Part shown: piece after piece, positions 1 to 7,917 of the stretch | How positions within the stretch are numbered: the stretch's first letter is position 1 | Layout of the letters: the number at the start of each line of letters is the position of its first letter | Source: Candidatus Kuenenia stuttgartensis | GTDB lineage: Bacteria; Planctomycetota; Planctomycetia; Planctomycetales; Planctomycetaceae | Length of the DNA: 35,067 bases | NCBI GenBank assembly: GCA_945906725.1 | Contig: CAMDRI010000046.1 | Location: 1 to 35,067 of the forward strand | Reading direction: 5' to 3' | Translations under genes and position numbers: made by a program | Notes under the pieces: model-generated | What the model was told of the DNA's origin: nothing | The model's input: only the letters and a program-made list of their open reading frames with translations | The model's database searches: none

Positions 1-1575
1 CAGCATTTGGTATCCGGCCAGCGGCGTTCCTTCGGGGGCATCCGGCCGCACGTCGATCAGCTTTACGACCCAATCGGCATCAGTGCCGGTGGTCGAGACC
101 CACAGATCGGCTTCGATCGGACCGGCGACGACCGTGTCTTCCGTGAAGGCTTCGGTCTGATACGTCAGCACGTCCGGTCGGCGCGAGGCAAAGCGTTGGT
201 CATCGACCATGTACTCGATGGTCATCTTCGGCGTGATGATCTCGCAGTATGGAACTGGCTTGTTCGGGTCGCTGACGAACTCGTCGAAGCTGGCGTCGGT
301 CGCGGCTTTGTCGGGAGCTGCAAACTGCAAGCTGCCACCTTCACGCACGAAGAGCTGTTTTGTCTCCGTTTGCTTCGGCGGCCAATGGTCAAAGGTTCGC
401 CAGGCGTTTGATCCGGTTTCGAAGACGGTTGCCTCGGCGGGCGCGGGGAGGTCTTTGTCTTTGAGGTACTTTTCGAAGAACGGCAACTCGATATGCTCGC
501 GGTAGAACGCTCCCGTCTTCGAGCCGAACGTCACATTGCCGAGCTTGTCGCCATCGACGCCCGCCCAGCCGCCGTGATGCCACGGGCCGACGACCAGCAC
601 GTTCTTGACCTTCGGGTTCTGCTTCTCGACCGAGTGGTACGTCTTGAACGAGCCGTAGAGATCCTCGGCGTCGTACCAGCCTGTAACGGTCATCACGGCG
701 GGGGCGACGTTCTTCAGATGCGGAATCAACGCTCGCTTCTGCCAGAAGTCGTCGCGGTTCGGGTGCAGCATCATGTCCCTCCAGAACGGGATCTGCCCCT
801 TGAGGTACAACTTGTCGATGTTCTCGACCGAGCCAGCTTCCAGAAACATCTTGTAGCCGTCGGGGGTCGGGTAGACGAACGGTTTGACCGGATCGGTGGT
901 CGGTTTCGTTCGCTCGTGATCGTTGCTCGACAGCCAACGAAATGCGTGAGCCAAAAAGAACGAGCCGTGATGCAGGAAGTCGTCGAAGTACCAATCGCCG
1001 ACCGGAGCCTGCGGTGAGACCGCCTTGAGCGCCGAATGTGCGTCGATCATTCCGGCCGCCGCGTAGAAGCCGGGGTACGAGATGCCTGCCATGCCGACTC
1101 GGCCGTTGTGATTCGGGATGTTCTTCAGCAGCCATTCGATCGAGTCGAACGCGTCCGAGCTTTCGTCGATATCGGTCGGCTTCGATTTGTTCGGAATGTG
1201 CGGCGTTACCTGGGTGAACTCACCCTCGGACGCGAACCGCCCGCGCACGTCTTGGTTGACGAAGATGTACCCGGCCTTCACGAAGTGCTCGCTGGGGCCG
1301 ACTCGCGCCGGGTATTTGTCCTCGCCATACGGCCCGACGTTGTACGGCGTCCGCTTCATCATGATCGGGTAGGTCTTCGTCGTGTCACGCGGCACGAAGA
1401 CCGAAGTGAACAGCTTCACGCCGTCGCGCATCGGGATCATCTGCTCGGACTTCGTGTAGTGCAGCCGTAAATAACTTTCAGCCTGCGATGACTCCTGAGC
1501 AATCGCTTGATCAGAAACTTGAATGCCAATCAACGACACAGCCAGCAGTAACGCAACACGACTGAGATGCCTCAT
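1..1575 (-). CDS. CocE/NonD-type alpha/beta hydrolase (X-Pro dipeptidyl-peptidase S15 family), partial at C-terminus
   Basis: Reading from the ATG at 1575, 525 codons are open to the window edge, so the C-terminal end is missing. A Sec-type signal peptide (hydrophobic residues about 7-27, ending AIAQ) suggests export to the periplasm. The alpha/beta hydrolase core carries the S15/CocE nucleophile elbow GISYPG, with Ser at about residue 166, preceded by an NQDVRGR segment. The catalytic His is probably in GPWHHGGW. After it begins the jelly-roll PepX_C-type domain. The family hydrolyses esters, amides or Xaa-Pro peptides; the substrate here cannot be read from sequence. The start overlaps the upstream SGNH hydrolase stop in an ATGA tetranucleotide (1572-1575), implying translational coupling at the end of a four-gene operon. 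Family certain; substrate unknown. Confidence 0.9.
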   Translation of the reverse strand, partial: MRHLSRVALLLAVSLIGIQVSDQAIAQESSQAESYLRLHYTKSEQMIPMRDGVKLFTSVFVPRDTTKTYPIMMKRTPYNVGPYGEDKYPARVGPSEHFVKAGYIFVNQDVRGRFASEGEFTQVTPHIPNKSKPTDIDESSDAFDSIEWLLKNIPNHNGRVGMAGISYPGFYAAAGMIDAHSALKAVSPQAPVGDWYFDDFLHHGSFFLAHAFRWLSSNDHERTKPTTDPVKPFVYPTPDGYKMFLEAGSVENIDKLYLKGQIPFWRDMMLHPNRDDFWQKRALIPHLKNVAPAVMTVTGWYDAEDLYGSFKTYHSVEKQNPKVKNVLVVGPWHHGGWAGVDGDKLGNVTFGSKTGAFYREHIELPFFEKYLKDKDLPAPAEATVFETGSNAWRTFDHWPPKQTETKQLFVREGGSLQFAAPDKAATDASFDEFVSDPNKPVPYCEIITPKMTIEYMVDDQRFASRRPDVLTYQTEAFTEDTVVAGPIEADLWVSTTGTDADWVVKLIDVRPDAPEGTPLAGYQML

Positions 1576-2447
1576 GGAGTTGTTCCTTGGTGGGAATCAA
1601 ACGCAGATTGAACGAGACGCCAAACGCATTTAGCCATGAGTATGTGGCCCGATGCGGATAGGTGAATGCTATCAAGTGTCGAGTCGCTGCCAGCAATCAC
1701 CGACAAGAACACTCGCTTGGGCACAAGCTTCACATGATGCTTTGCGGAAACGGCGCGCTGGATGCGACCGTATTCGTGGTAGAACGGCGGCAGCGGCAAT
1801 TCAAACATCATGACCTGAGCATTTTTCACCGCGAGATGCGCCAATAAAGAATCGAGATCCTGACCAAATTGTGAGGAAGTCGTCGTCCCGAGCAGGTCAT
1901 TGCCGCCAATCTCGACCAACACCACGGACGACTCGATGGAGTGTGATTTCACTCGTTTGAGTGCGGACGCTGCGGTCTCCCCCATGTGCGAGATGTCTTG
2001 CACTTGAAGTTCATGCTCGCGGGCCAGAATGCTGGGCCATCGTTCCGATGCATCTTCGCCACCGACACCTGCGGTGACCGAATCGCCAATGATGGTGATG
2101 GTCCGAGTCGGAGTCGGTTGCAACGAGGGCGTGACGTGGTAGGGGAGTTCCATCAACGCCGCGACGAACCACGCGCCCGCAAAAGCGTATGCAGCCCATC
2201 GGCTCCATTGCTTCCTGTGTCGAGAAGCAATCCAGAGCAGGGTGATCACGGCCACAATGCCGTAGTACCAATAGGGAATTGCAGTGGATGAGACACTGAC
2301 GCCGATCGCTCCTACAAGAAACGAAATCGCCGTCACTCGCCGAAAAATCGGTCGAATCTGTTTAGATAAAAACGCTGCAACGACCAGCAAGCACGCACCG
2401 GTGAAGAAAGCATGTCCGCTAACGATGTGGTAGACGAGCCAGTTCAT
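1572..2447 (-). CDS. Membrane-anchored SGNH/GDSL hydrolase
   Basis: This 291-residue protein has three or four hydrophobic segments in its first 100 residues (about 12-28, 38-53, 60-75 and 86-99). A soluble SGNH hydrolase domain follows. The visible blocks are GDSV at 121-124 (nucleophile Ser), GET near 156, GGND at 181-184 (oxyanion Asn) and DSIH at 258-261 (catalytic Asp and His). The expected role is an esterase, acyl-esterase or lysophospholipase-type reaction at the membrane surface. The substrate is not recognisable. The start lies 12 bases after the cupin stop, and its stop overlaps the next gene's ATG. Membrane anchoring plus a lipase fold suggests action on envelope lipids or O-acylated glycans, which is inference only. 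Confidence 0.88.
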   Translation of the reverse strand: MNWLVYHIVSGHAFFTGACLLVVAAFLSKQIRPIFRRVTAISFLVGAIGVSVSSTAIPYWYYGIVAVITLLWIASRHRKQWSRWAAYAFAGAWFVAALMELPYHVTPSLQPTPTRTITIIGDSVTAGVGGEDASERWPSILAREHELQVQDISHMGETAASALKRVKSHSIESSVVLVEIGGNDLLGTTTSSQFGQDLDSLLAHLAVKNAQVMMFELPLPPFYHEYGRIQRAVSAKHHVKLVPKRVFLSVIAGSDSTLDSIHLSASGHILMAKCVWRLVQSAFDSHQGTTP

Positions 2448-2459
2448 TGGCGAGCACCT

Positions 2460-2819
2460 TCAGCCAATGTAGTCGATGCGGAAACTCTTGTTGGTGATGA
2501 ACAGAACGGTGACGTCGCCATCGGCGCTGGCCCCGTGTTCCATCGCTTCTCCTTCGGGGAACCAGACGAACGTGCCGGGGCCGAACGAGCCTTTGTGCGT
2601 CACCAGCGTCCCTTCGAGCACATACATGCCGTGCCCGCACGGGTGCGTGTGCAGCGGATTGATGATCCCGGCCGAATAGCGCACCAACCGAATCTCCGCA
2701 CCGGTCTCCGAATCGGTGTGCAGATTCTTGCGGAACAGGGATCGGCCGATCTTCTCGTTGAACCGTTCTTCCCACGGTTGCTCGTGCGTGTTGATCGCGA
2801 AGAAAGTTTCGGTGGACAT
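2460..2819 (-). CDS. Small single-domain cupin protein
   Basis: A 119-residue protein starting at the ATG at 2819, preceded by AAGGA about ten bases upstream. An upstream in-frame extension to 2945 overlaps the preceding gene and is composed of arginine/proline-rich shadow sequence, so I rejected it. The cupin metal-site motif appears as HTHPCGHGMYVLEG in the middle of the chain. A second motif with PGTFVWFPEGE follows, with a further His in MEHGA. It resembles the ChrR/cupin_7 type of small cytosolic cupins that bind Zn, Fe or Mn. No signal peptide is seen. It lies 13 bases after the squalene-cyclase-like gene and 12 bases before the SGNH hydrolase, so it is surely co-transcribed. It could be a metal sensor, an isomerase or a small dioxygenase; nothing decides. 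Confidence 0.85.
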   Translation of the reverse strand: MSTETFFAINTHEQPWEERFNEKIGRSLFRKNLHTDSETGAEIRLVRYSAGIINPLHTHPCGHGMYVLEGTLVTHKGSFGPGTFVWFPEGEAMEHGASADGDVTVLFITNKSFRIDYIG

Positions 2820-2832
2820 TAAGTGATCCTTG

Positions 2833-3876
2833 TCACTTCGTTTCAGAGGGAGGCTTCGGCAGCGCCAGCGCGAGTGCGGTCGTGGACCAGCCGGCGGCGG
2901 CGATCGAAATGAATTGGTCTTTGCCGTGCGGATAGCCGGACTCAAAGTACGTTTGAATCGGCTTGCTGCGCGTGGTCACATGCCACGAGCCGTCGGCGTG
3001 CTGGGTCGAGATCAGATAGCTCAACCCTTTTTGGTACGCGGCGTCCTCGGTGGCGATCCCGCCGGCTTGATGCAGGGCGACCAGTGCGGAGCCAGTCGCG
3101 TAGGCGTCGCTCGGTAAGTCGGCAAGCTGAGCCCATCCGCCGTCGTCTCGTTGAGTCCGCAGCAAATCCTTGGAGGCTTGTTGAACGGCGGCGTCGGAGG
3201 CTCCCGCGACGTGCAGTGCTCGCAGGCGGAAGACACGATCTTCCGTGTCTTGGGGTTCCGCCTTGAGAAGCCACTCTCGGACTTGATGGACTCGTGAGTC
3301 TGTCCGTTCGCGAAGAGCGTCCGTGCCGAACGCCTTCAAGCTTTGCAGCGACACAAAGTTGGTCGTGAAGGGACTGTGCTCGGTGGGTGGGCGGTGTGAG
3401 ACCGGCTCCCAATGGTCGCGGTCTTTTTGGAAGAGCAGGAAATACTCGGCGACGGCGGCGGTCGTCTCGTCCGGTTTCCAACCGCCGAGTTCCAGCGTCC
3501 AAAGGGCATAGCCAGCCATGTCGGCGGCTCCTCCTTGCCCTTTGCCTTCGAGGTAGCGTGTCTTGTTTTTGGCAAGGAAGTCTGCGGTCAGCTTGAGCTG
3601 TGCCTGGATGTGCTGTTCGTCGATCTCGAAGCCGCACGCACGAGCGGTCGTCAACGCCAGGATCGGCAGTCCTTGGTTGTGGCAGGTGAAGCACTGCTTG
3701 CGCTCGGCCATCGAACCCTTGGCTCCCTTCTCTAACAACGGCAGCGACTTGGCGACGGCCTCACGGATTGCTTCGCGGCTGGGCAGGTCGGCCGCTGGAA
3801 CGTGCGTGCCGCCGACAGCGAAAGTGACCAGCCACAGGCCGAGGAAATTTATGCACTCGCGCAGGACAGCGTTCAT
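2833..3876 (-). CDS. Secreted prenyltransferase/squalene-cyclase-fold repeat protein with one c-type heme motif
   Basis: A 347-residue protein from the ATG at 3876, chosen because GGAG stands eight bases upstream; an alternative ATG at 3918 has no such site. An N-terminal hydrophobic segment (about 9-28) reads as a Sec signal. CFTCH at residues 62-66 is a single CXXCH heme-attachment motif. The rest is helical with alpha/alpha-toroid repeats typical of squalene-hopene cyclases, seen as DDGGWAQ (245-251), DGSWHV (295-300) and ALWTLELGGW (124-133). No DXDD cyclase motif was found, so terpene cyclization is unlikely. Such CXXCH-plus-toroid proteins are, to my knowledge, common in Planctomycetota and of unknown role. 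First gene of the four-gene minus operon. Confidence 0.8.
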   Translation of the reverse strand: MNAVLRECINFLGLWLVTFAVGGTHVPAADLPSREAIREAVAKSLPLLEKGAKGSMAERKQCFTCHNQGLPILALTTARACGFEIDEQHIQAQLKLTADFLAKNKTRYLEGKGQGGAADMAGYALWTLELGGWKPDETTAAVAEYFLLFQKDRDHWEPVSHRPPTEHSPFTTNFVSLQSLKAFGTDALRERTDSRVHQVREWLLKAEPQDTEDRVFRLRALHVAGASDAAVQQASKDLLRTQRDDGGWAQLADLPSDAYATGSALVALHQAGGIATEDAAYQKGLSYLISTQHADGSWHVTTRSKPIQTYFESGYPHGKDQFISIAAAGWSTTALALALPKPPSETK

Positions 3877-3919
3877 CGACAACACTCCAGAAACCGTGTG
3901 CGTTCGCGTCGCGGCCACT

Positions 3920-4010
3920 GTAACCCGACGCGTCAGTGAGGACGAGCGCTACAAGACGCGATGACCTCAGAGCCTTGTGAATCGCTCGCCCTCGCTGACG
4001 CTTCGGCTTA
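3920..4010. repeat. Dispersed inverted-repeat element, GTAACCCGA subfamily, copy 1
   Basis: The left arm (3920-3948) and the right arm (3983-4010) are inverted copies differing at about 4 of 28 positions. The arms contain CGTCAGTGAGG on one side and CCTCGCTGACG on the other. A second copy with nearly the same arms lies at 25059-25140. The element sits upstream of the squalene-cyclase-like gene and outside any gene. The remaining gap to 4132 shows nothing I recognise. Confidence 0.85.
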
Positions 4011-4132
4011 CTACGCGGCACCAGATATCAAACATTGGCCCGCTCGCCAACTCCAGCCTTGATGCGAGGCCGCTCATTTGTATTTACAAGATGCTTCTTT
4101 GAGCCAACAGCGGCATACGACGAGACCGGCTC

Positions 4133-4517
4133 ATGCAGATTCGCATTTCTCCCAACGTTGGCGTGGCGATCTACCTGCAGGTCGTGAACCAGATCAAGTA
4201 TCTGGTCGCCTCCGGCCGGCTGGCAGCCGGTGAAGAACTGCCGCCGATTCGCGGGCTGGCTGAGCAACTGCTCATCAACCCGAACACGGTCGCGCGGGCG
4301 TATCGCGAGCTGGAGATGGCTGGCATCGTCGAGAAGCGACGCACGGCGGGAACTTACGTTTCCGATCAAGGCTCGGCGCGAGCGGCTGAAGATTTTGACG
4401 GATCGCATCGACCAGATGCTGGCCGAAGCACAGCAGTTGGCGATTCCTCAGGAGGACGTCGTCAAGCTGGTTCAGCAGCGCCACGCGGCGATGCAAACCA
4501 CTCGCAACGAGGAATAA
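4133..4517 (+). pseudogene. YtrA-type GntR-family transcriptional regulator, frameshifted
   Basis: The first frame, from ATG 4133, encodes a clear GntR winged-helix domain (YLQVVNQIKYLVASGRL, then LPPIRGLAEQL and NPNTVARAYRELE) up to GTYVSD near 4370. The characteristic C-terminal helix of short YtrA-type regulators (RRERLKILTDRIDQML through LVQQRH) continues in the next frame and ends at the TAA at 4515-4517. A single-base-type shift therefore lies between about 4365 and 4390. If the frame is restored the protein would be about 127 residues, the usual YtrA length. YtrA regulators normally repress an adjacent ABC transporter operon, and an ABC ATPase start lies two bases downstream. The lesion could be a sequencing error, but the downstream genes are also broken. 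Confidence 0.82.
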
Positions 4518-4519
4518 TC

Positions 4520-4636
4520 ATGCACGAACCCTTTCCCTCGGCAGCGCCGCCGATTGTTGAAATTCAGCAAGTCACTGGGAAGTTCGGCAACTCAAAGGCG
4601 CTCGATGACTTGTCGGTGAGCGTGCCGCGCGGCCTA
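4520..4636 (+). pseudogene. ABC transporter ATP-binding protein, N-terminal remnant
   Basis: The ATG at 4520 starts two bases after the GntR stop. It encodes the first strand region of an ABC ATPase (IVEIQQVTGKFGNSKALDDL, then SVSVPRG). Homology stops immediately before the position where Walker A (GxxGxGKT) should begin. No Walker A, signature or Walker B motif exists downstream. About 38 residues of what should be a 230-300 residue protein remain. The reading frame then runs through unrelated sequence to a stop near 4681. It cannot be a functional ATPase. Confidence 0.78.
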
Positions 4637-4797
4637 CGGCCGCCGTGTCGCTGGGTGTGTGGGTGGTGCTCAGCGGATTGATTACGTTCGATTGGACGCT
4701 GCATCCGGAACGCCCGCTGTCGCAGAGCGTGCTTTTTGTCGGCCTGGCAGCGCTGGCCGCGGCACCGCTCACGCTGGCTTGGAATCGGAATCGCTAG
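4637..4797 (+). pseudogene. C-terminal remnant of a membrane protein, probably the ABC permease of the same operon
   Basis: Directly after the ATPase remnant, in a different frame, about 53 codons encode two hydrophobic segments (VSLGVWVVLSGLITF and VLFVGLAALAAAPLTLAW). They end in a basic NRNR tail at the TAG at 4795-4797. This looks like the last membrane helices of a permease. I infer that one deletion joined the start of the ATPase gene to the end of its permease gene, removing more than a kilobase. The fragment ends eight bases from the convergent phosphoesterase gene. Confidence 0.6.
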
Positions 4798-4805
4798 CTT
4801 GATGG

Positions 4806-6093
4806 CTACGTGCGTTGCTGGGTGCGGCAGACATCCATAACTCGGCCGTGTTCGTCAAGGGCCAGATGGAATCGCTCCTGGCCTTGAATGTGGTGCAACG
4901 ACAAGTGGTAGTCGCCGCTGAGTGCGGCCAGGTGCGGCAGGTTTTCCGCTTTCTGCGGCGCGCGAAGTTTGCCCCATGAGCCGTCGCCCAGATACAGCAC
5001 TCCGTTGTCGTGGGCCATGCCGTTGAGCAGCGGCTTCGAGCGTGTGATCGTGATGCTCGAGCACAACCGGCACGCGGTACTTTTCAAAGAGCGGCACCCA
5101 GTGCTTCCGGTTCTCTTCGCCCGTGCCAGCCTTGCCGAGCAGTCCGGTCATCGAACGGTACGACGGATACGCCGGGACATGATTGACTGCGACGACGTGC
5201 GGATGATCGCGTCGCTCGCGGAGTGTTTCTTCGAGCCAGTCGGTTTGTGCTCCGCCGATCGCCGTGTTGTGTCCGGTGTCGAGCAGGACCAAGCTGAGGT
5301 AGTCGCCGAAGTCGAGCGTCGTGTAGCTGGTCTCGGGGAAAAGTCCGTCGAACAACGCGTAAAAAAACGGAGCCTTGTCGCGCGGCTTGCCGAAGCCGCC
5401 ATCGACTTCGTGATTGCCGATGCACGGAATCAGCGGGATCAGCCGCCCGTTGCGGCCGAGCATGTGCTGGCTGTAATTGCGAATGAACGCCAGGCTGACT
5501 TCGACGCTGCGGCCGTTGTCGTAGCCCAGGTCACCGCCGACAACCGCGAACATCGGGTCTTGCCGCGCCGCCTGAATGTTGTTGGCGATGGCATGCGAAT
5601 TGATTCCGCAGTCGCCACCGGAAATGAAATGGATCGTGTCGTTCGCTTTGGCTGGCATCGTGCGGAAGCGATACGTCGGCGAACTCTTGCCGATGTGAAA
5701 CTCGTAGTCGGTTCCGGGAGTCAGTCCCGTCAGTTCCGCGCGAAAGACTTTGAAGTCGGTCAGCGGGTACGGCTTCGTTGCAGTCTGCTGCGATTGCCAC
5801 GCAGTCGTCACCGCGGCCTCGCTGAGTTTTGCGAATTGAATGGTCGTGTCGGCGGTCTCACTGCTGACGCCGATCCATTGCACGGTCATCGTCGTGGTCG
5901 GATCGCGCTGCCACGTGAGGAACAGCGTGTTCGGCTGAAAAGCCGCCGGTTCCGTGGACTTTTTCGGCTCAGCGGGTTTCGTTGGTTCGACCGGCTTCTT
6001 GGGCTCGGCCGGCTGGTCCTGCGCCAGCAATTTGCTGGTGGCGAGGCTCGCGAATGAAGTGCCGAGAAACGATCGACGAGACAGATCAGACAT
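4806..6093 (-). pseudogene. Secreted purple-acid-phosphatase-like metallophosphoesterase, frameshifted near its C-terminus
   Basis: Starts at ATG 6093 with a Tat-type signal (RRSFLG at 6-11). A Lys/Pro/Glu linker follows (about 28-50), then a fibronectin-like PAP N-domain. The calcineurin-like domain shows GGDCG (159-163), GDLGY (187-191), GNHE (226-229), VNHVPAY (303-309) and EHHDH (346-350), which match the metal-ligand series of the family. Just after the last motif, near 5041, the frame breaks. The expected continuation (RSKPLLNGMAHDNGVLYLGD) is encoded one frame over and ends at the stop at 4806. Joined, the protein would be about 428 residues. Unrepaired, it has about 350 native residues followed by a foreign tail. 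All metal-ligand motifs precede the break, so activity might survive. It lies 21 bases downstream of the isomerase gene in one operon. Confidence 0.8.
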
Positions 6094-6114
6094 CGCAGAG
6101 TTCTCCCCGGTGAC

Positions 6115-7065
6115 TCAGGCAAAGGCGCGGCGCAGCACGTCCAGGCTTTTCGGAATCGCGGTGGCCGATGGCTCTTTGCCTTCCATTTCCAACGAGATGT
6201 AGCCGCGATAGTTGACCTTGCGCAGGATCTCGGCGACGCGAGCGTAGTCGATGTCGAGCGAGTACCACTCGCCGCCGCCGAAATACGTTTTGGCTTGTAT
6301 GAGCACCGCGTGTGGCGCGAGCGTCACCATTTGTTCGTACATGTTTTCGAGAAAGTTCCCGGTGTCGAGCGTCACCTTCAGCCACGGCGACTTGAGCGCG
6401 TTGAGCACGCGGATCACGCCGGAGGCTTCGCGGCCGAGGCCCCAATGATTTTCGAGTCCCATCACGACGCCGCACGCTTCGGCTTTGGGAAGAAGTTTCT
6501 CGAAGCTGGCGTTGACCCACTCGAAGCCTTGATCGTCGGTGAATCCGGGCAGCCGAGGCTCGATCCCTTTGTTGGCCATCAGCTCGTCGAAGTTCTTGCT
6601 GGTTCCCCAGCGGCCGGTGTTGACGCGGATCGTCGGGATGCCAAGTTCGTAGGCCATTTCCAGGCAGCGTTCGGTGTGTTCGATGTTCTTCTGCCGCTTG
6701 TCGGCGTCCGGAGTCACGAAGCCTTGGTGTGTCGAGAAGCCCATCAAGTCCAAGCCGAGCGAAAACGCTCGCTGCTTGATCCGGCGGAGCAACGACTTAT
6801 CGACTGAACCGCCACCGGCCTTCGCCGCTTCTTCCATGTGGACGTGCAAAATCTCGACGCCGTCGAAACCCATGTCGGCAGCTTGTTCGAGACACTTCTC
6901 GATCGGCACTGGAGCACCGCGAAAGTGCCAGAAGGAATACGTCGAGACGCCGATGCGGTTTTGAACTCGCGACGGCGTTGGTTCTGCGAAAGTGGGGGTG
7001 GACAGCATGCTCAACCCTGCTGTCGCGGCCAAAGTTGTCAGAATTTCGCGACGAGTCTGTGTCAT
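6115..7065 (-). CDS. Secreted sugar phosphate isomerase/epimerase-like TIM-barrel protein
   Basis: A 316-residue protein starting at ATG 7065 behind AAGGGG. The N-terminus is a Tat-like signal (MTQTRREILTTLAATAG, cleavage likely after TFA near 27). The body matches xylose-isomerase-like TIM barrels (AP endonuclease family 2). Candidate metal-binding acidic and His residues appear in GVEILHVHME, GLENHWG, LDTGNF, IQAKTYF and ISLEMEG. In Planctomycetota such Tat-exported proteins are usually annotated as sugar isomerases/epimerases or inosose dehydratase-like, with unproven substrates. It is the first gene of a two-gene operon with the phosphoesterase. A carbohydrate-related periplasmic role is inference. 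Confidence 0.87.
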   Translation of the reverse strand: MTQTRREILTTLAATAGLSMLSTPTFAEPTPSRVQNRIGVSTYSFWHFRGAPVPIEKCLEQAADMGFDGVEILHVHMEEAAKAGGGSVDKSLLRRIKQRAFSLGLDLMGFSTHQGFVTPDADKRQKNIEHTERCLEMAYELGIPTIRVNTGRWGTSKNFDELMANKGIEPRLPGFTDDQGFEWVNASFEKLLPKAEACGVVMGLENHWGLGREASGVIRVLNALKSPWLKVTLDTGNFLENMYEQMVTLAPHAVLIQAKTYFGGGEWYSLDIDYARVAEILRKVNYRGYISLEMEGKEPSATAIPKSLDVLRRAFA

Positions 7066-7249
7066 GAATTCGCCCCTTCATGAAATTGGAAGGCCACCAA
7101 TCTAACCGCTTTCTCGTGGCAAAACAGAGTCATCCGAAAGAGGCGTTTCTCCGCGTCGATCACTGTTTGCCTGCGGCGTGGAATCTGTTATTCCGAAGCC
7201 CCGACAAATCGAGGTCATTGGCAACGGGGCGTTTCCTGGGAAAGCTGCG

Positions 7250-7909
7250 ATGAGCCGTTCAATCGAATTCAAATCGTCATCGCGATTCGTCGCCGAGGAA
7301 GTGGCGAATCAATGGACTCACGGCATCGGCTTCGCCGTCAGCGTGCTGGCCGGCTGGTGGCTCGTCCGTTCGGCGCTCGACAAGCACAACGATTGGCTGA
7401 CTTTGGGCTGTGCGATCTACGCGGTGACGTTGTCTCTGCTGTACGCCGCCTCGACGCTGTCGCACAGCGTGCATCGCGGAGTCTGGCAGCATCGGTTTCG
7501 GACGCTCGATCAAGTCTGCATCTTCTTGCTGATCGCGGGGAACTTCACACCGTTCGCGATGACGTTTCTCACCGAAGGCTGGCGAGGGGCGGTGCTGCCG
7601 GCAATGTGGGTGTTCGCCATTGCGGGGATCGTGGCGAAGTTGTTCGTTACAAAGATGCACGCGGTGGCACCATCGTTTTATCTGCTGATGGGCTGGGTGC
7701 CGATTCTGCTGCTGCCGGATTTTTTTCGGCATCTGGGAAGCGCCGGAGTCGCCTGGATCGTGGCCGGCGGAGTCGCATACTCGGCGGGCATTTGGTTCCT
7801 GCTCAACGACGAGCGCCGGTTTCATCACGCCGTCTGGCACCTCTTCACGATGCTCGGCAGCGCGTGCCATTATGTGCTGGCGTTGAACTACATCGTGCCG
7901 CGCGGGTGA
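7250..7909 (+). CDS. Hemolysin III / PAQR-family integral membrane protein
   Basis: A 219-residue protein if the ATG at 7250 is used (MSRSIEFKS). An in-frame ATG at 7178 would add 24 residues without membrane or family character. About seven hydrophobic segments are visible. Family signatures are the N-terminal E-x-x-x-N-x-x-x-H (EEVANQWTH), the SHSVHR segment after helix 2, and the C-terminal HHAVWHLF pair; these residues bind zinc in PAQR proteins. Bacterial members (YqfA, hemolysin III) affect membrane fluidity or lipid composition; direct hemolysis is doubtful. It is convergent with the M50 protease, with eight bases between stops. Confidence 0.9.
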   Translation: MSRSIEFKSSSRFVAEEVANQWTHGIGFAVSVLAGWWLVRSALDKHNDWLTLGCAIYAVTLSLLYAASTLSHSVHRGVWQHRFRTLDQVCIFLLIAGNFTPFAMTFLTEGWRGAVLPAMWVFAIAGIVAKLFVTKMHAVAPSFYLLMGWVPILLLPDFFRHLGSAGVAWIVAGGVAYSAGIWFLLNDERRFHHAVWHLFTMLGSACHYVLALNYIVPRG

Positions 7910-7917
7910 GCTATCTG

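Noticed and set aside
4969..6057. Long plus-strand open frame opposite the metallophosphoesterase
   Set aside because: The opposite strand shows a Tat signal and metal motifs; this frame has none.
7178..7249. N-terminal extension of the hemolysin III gene from ATG 7178
   Set aside because: The added residues show no membrane or family character, and the conserved region begins after ATG 7250.
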